Below, piece after piece: positions 6,532 through 8,193 of a stretch of DNA of 8,193 nucleotides. The translations under genes and the position numbers were made by a program. Under the pieces are notes generated by a model. It was not told where the DNA came from. It did no database searches and saw only the letters and a list, made by a program, of their open reading frames with translations. The stretch's first letter is position 1, and each line of letters begins with the position of its first letter. Source of the DNA: Planctomycetales bacterium 4484_123 (GTDB taxonomy: Bacteria > Planctomycetota > Phycisphaerae > SM23-33); NCBI GenBank assembly GCA_002049885.1, contig MVCS01000041.1, forward strand, positions 1 to 8,193, in the 5' to 3' direction.

Positions 6532-7379
6532 CCAAGGGCATGATCCGCGTTGCCACCTGCCAGTTCGCCGAATCCTTCTACCCGCGGCGAAACGCCGCCA
6601 TCATCCTCCGATACATGGCCAAGGCCAAGGCACGCCGCGCCGACATCGTCCACTTCCACGAGGCCGCCCTCAGCGGCTATCTCGCCCGGCCCGGCGCGCC
6701 CAGCCTGGACGAAATCGACTGGCCCGCCATGCGGGCAGCGACCCAGGCAATCTGCGACCAGGCCCGCCGATTGAAACTATGGATAGTCCTCGGCAGCGCC
6801 CACCAGCTCACCCCGCCCCACAAGCCCACCAACTGCCTGTACCTCATCGGCCCCGACGGCAGCATCCGCGACCGCTACGACAAGCGCTTCTGCACCGGCT
6901 CCGACCTGCTGGCCTATACCCCCGGCAACCATTTCGTCATCTTCACCCTCAACGGCGTCAGGTGCTCCCTGCTGATCTGCTACGACCTGCGCTTCCCGGA
7001 ACTGTACCGCAGACTCTGTACCCTGGGCGTCCAGGCCATCTTCCAGTCATTCCACAACGGCTACACCAACGGCCCCGGCATCCACAACAAGATAATGCGC
7101 CAAACCGTCCAGGCACACGCCGGCATCAACTACATGTGGGTCAGCATGAACAATTCCTCGGGCCACTATAGCCGCTGGCCCAGCGTCTTCATCCAGCCCG
7201 ACGGCGAGATAATCGCTTCGCTTCCCCAGAACCGCCCCGGCATCATGGTCAACACCATCGACACCACCCGCCAATACTATGACGCCTCCCGACCCTTCCG
7301 CCTCCGCGCCATCCGCGGTATCCTCCACAGCGGCAGACTCATCCACGATCCCCGCCAACAGAACCGACGCTGCCTGTGA
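6528..7379 (+). CDS. Carbon-nitrogen hydrolase (nitrilase superfamily)
   Basis: A 283-residue cytosolic amidohydrolase, the normal length for one nitrilase-fold domain. The superfamily cleaves non-peptide C-N bonds (amides, carbamoyl compounds, nitriles) with a Glu-Lys-Cys triad. All three are visible: Glu45 in HFHEAALSGY, Lys119 in RYDKRF and Cys151 in LICYDLRFPELY. The start region IRVATCQF and the NTIDTTRQYYDASRPF region near the end are also typical. The substrate cannot be told from sequence; omega-amidase-like, carbamoylputrescine-amidase-like or other branches remain possible. The ATG at 6528 overlaps the aroDE stop (ATGA), with GGGGA (6516-6520) seven bases upstream, so coupled translation is likely. 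A second ATG at 6540 is possible. Nothing in the shikimate pathway needs such an enzyme, so co-transcription need not mean a shared pathway. The protein ends about 194 bases before a convergent gene. Confidence 0.88.
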   Translation: MTKGMIRVATCQFAESFYPRRNAAIILRYMAKAKARRADIVHFHEAALSGYLARPGAPSLDEIDWPAMRAATQAICDQARRLKLWIVLGSAHQLTPPHKPTNCLYLIGPDGSIRDRYDKRFCTGSDLLAYTPGNHFVIFTLNGVRCSLLICYDLRFPELYRRLCTLGVQAIFQSFHNGYTNGPGIHNKIMRQTVQAHAGINYMWVSMNNSSGHYSRWPSVFIQPDGEIIASLPQNRPGIMVNTIDTTRQYYDASRPFRLRAIRGILHSGRLIHDPRQQNRRCL

Positions 7380-7573
7380 CATCCCGGCCCGACTCAGCCG
7401 GATTCTTCCTCGTCCATGCCACCAAAAGGGTCAGCCTGCTGCCCCCGGTCTTTCCAACCCTACATGAACTGCCGGCGCGACGCGGCCTTCGGCAAGTGAA
7501 TGGCCCTGCACAAGCTCAGTGCCGGCCCATGGCATTGGACGACAGCAGCGCCCGATGCCTGCTTGCGGCATAC
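7380..7573. other. Convergent intergenic region without a supported gene
   Basis: These 194 bases lie between the 3' ends of the nitrilase-type gene and the minus-strand membrane protein. The only structures seen are the hairpin at 7384-7401 and a second small one, ATGCC (7555-7559) with GGCAT (7567-7571) and a seven-base loop, just beyond the minus-strand stop. Short open frames here (for example a 46-codon minus-strand frame starting near 7572) have unnatural composition and no homology that I recognise. Confidence 0.5.
7384..7401 (+). terminator. Weak hairpin after the nitrilase-type gene
   Basis: CCGGC (7384-7388) can pair with GCCGG (7397-7401) across an eight-base loop, five bases after the stop codon, followed by the pyrimidine-rich ATTCTTCCT. 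It is short and without a true T-run; a possible end of the aroDE transcript. Confidence 0.25.
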
Positions 7574-7867
7574 CTACAGCAGGGCGAAGACAATGCTCAC
7601 CGCCACCATGATGAGCAACGCGACCCGCCCGGGCGCCAGCATCTTCGGCTTGACGCGATCCCGAAAGTCAGCGAGGCGGTTGAAGCCGAGCCGCCTCAAG
7701 AGTCCCGTACCCCAGTCATATAACTGCTGGACGAACAGCAGCACGACTATCCACAGGGCCGCTACCGCAAGGAAGAAAAGCCGCGGCATGTTTGCCGCAT
7801 GAGCGCCAGCCATCGGGACAAACCAAAGACATCCAAGTGGTATGAGTACAATCCACCACCAATTCAC
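7574..7867 (-). CDS. Small multi-pass membrane protein of unknown function
   Basis: A 97-residue protein with three probable membrane helices: about 3-22 (WWWIVLIPLGCLWFVP), 29-48 (RLFFLAVAALWIVVLLFV) and 80-97 (GRVALLIMVAVSIVFALL). A short basic loop at 58-75 (RRLGFNRLADFRDRVKPK) joins helices two and three and, by the positive-inside rule, probably faces the cytoplasm. The GTG start at 7867 is supported by GAGG nine bases upstream on the minus strand. No earlier ATG is in frame, and a start at Met19 would remove the first helix. No family is recognised. It is transcribed towards the aroDE operon and may depend on the candidate promoter at 7998-8025. The consistent hydrophobic pattern is hard to get by chance, so it is probably real. 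Confidence 0.6.
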   Translation of the reverse strand: MNWWWIVLIPLGCLWFVPMAGAHAANMPRLFFLAVAALWIVVLLFVQQLYDWGTGLLRRLGFNRLADFRDRVKPKMLAPGRVALLIMVAVSIVFALL

Positions 7868-8193
7868 GTTGTCTTACCTCACACGGAGGAGCCTGGGGCA
7901 CCTTCCAATATGCGAAGAACGCACCACGGGCACCAGTGACCTTGGCCCGCAATTCCGGCCCGGCGATACCCACCGACCAGGCATGTCGCTATCCCACATT
8001 ATTCATGAAGCATCGGGAGGGGCAAGGGTCGGGCCGTGTTTCGTCGGTTAGAGGTGTTGTCGGGGCCGGCTTGTTGTCTGGGACGGGGTTTGTTTGGCCG
8101 ATTGCGGGCGCGAAGGGCCGAATCCAGCTCTCGTACGGCGCGGAGCGGCAGCCAACGATGCAAGCCAAGCGTATATTTTGAGCTTGGACTCAG
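7868..8193. other. Right-end non-coding region, possibly repeat-derived
   Basis: These 326 bases hold no gene I can support. From about 8036 the plus strand becomes G/T-rich and unlike the coding sequence to the left. Open frames exist on both strands: plus from GTG 8036 to the edge; plus ending at 8181; and two minus frames with peptides such as GQTNPVPDN. All have odd Arg/Ser/Pro-rich composition. The peptide flavour (QTNP..., and GFVWP on the other strand) reminds me of spurious translations of dispersed intergenic repeats in Phycisphaerae-type genomes. That is memory-based and unverified. The only regulatory candidate is the minus-strand promoter at 7998-8025. Confidence 0.4.
7998..8025 (-). 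promoter_or_regulatory. Candidate promoter for the small membrane protein
   Basis: On the minus strand TTGCCC (8025-8020) and AATAAT (8003-7998) are 16 bases apart. This is the same -35 hexamer and spacing as the candidate aroDE promoter. Transcription would start near 7990, leaving a leader of roughly 120 bases before the GTG at 7867. Confidence 0.3.

Noticed and set aside
7376..7723. 115-codon plus-strand frame after the nitrilase-type gene
   Set aside because: It overlaps the minus-strand membrane protein, has no ribosome-binding site and no recognisable pattern.
7716..7973. 85-codon minus-strand frame overlapping the start of the membrane protein
   Set aside because: It shares sequence with the better-supported membrane protein frame, and its C-terminal half is out of frame with it. 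The N-terminal part (GPELRAKVTGARGAFFAYW) looks mildly protein-like but is too short to support.
7936..8181. 81-codon plus-strand frame
   Set aside because: No ribosome-binding site, mixed composition across the candidate repeat, and no family resemblance.
8036..8193. Plus-strand frame from GTG 8036 open to the right edge
   Set aside because: Arg/Ser/Cys-rich composition, poor Shine-Dalgarno spacing (13 bases) and no motif; it cannot be told from chance without more sequence.

Overview
The window is GC-rich and densely coding, with strong G/C preference at third codon positions. Gene content suggests a bacterium of the Planctomycetota, perhaps the Phycisphaerae. The clues are a GldG-like protein next to a large DUF4340 protein, a fused 3-dehydroquinate dehydratase/shikimate dehydrogenase, and a planctomycete-like style of exported proteins. 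This assignment is inferred from memory of gene families, not from a search.

Left part (1-3842). The first ~82 bases read on the minus strand as the end of an AcnB-type aconitase. From about base 83 the plus strand is a GldG-like ABC-transporter auxiliary protein lacking its N-terminal part. Two unrelated gene interiors therefore meet head to head, which means a rearrangement breakpoint or an assembly chimera. After the GldG-like gene come a 66-base gap with a tandem GATTCGTG-type repeat and a good Shine-Dalgarno, then a 798-residue membrane-anchored protein with about five DUF4340-like units and a Thr/Pro/Ala linker. GldG plus DUF4340 is the usual tail of an ABC-2-type transporter operon. 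The ATPase and permease genes expected upstream are not seen because of the breakpoint.

Middle (3843-7379). A 133-base gap carries two GC-rich hairpins. It is followed by an exported, helix-rich protein of unknown function. A plausible sigma-70-type promoter then sits so close to aroDE that the mRNA may be leaderless. aroDE supplies steps 3 and 4 of the shikimate pathway on one chain. Its stop overlaps the start of a nitrilase-superfamily amidohydrolase (ATGA), so the two are probably co-transcribed and translationally coupled.

Right part (7380-8193). This part is gene-poor. A small minus-strand membrane protein converges on the nitrilase-type gene. Beyond it lie about 326 bases without a convincing gene, containing a candidate minus-strand promoter. 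I saw no RNA genes, CRISPR arrays, transposases or phage genes. The region is mostly ordinary chromosome. The left-edge junction is the most unusual signal, and I do not see a clear new multi-gene system.
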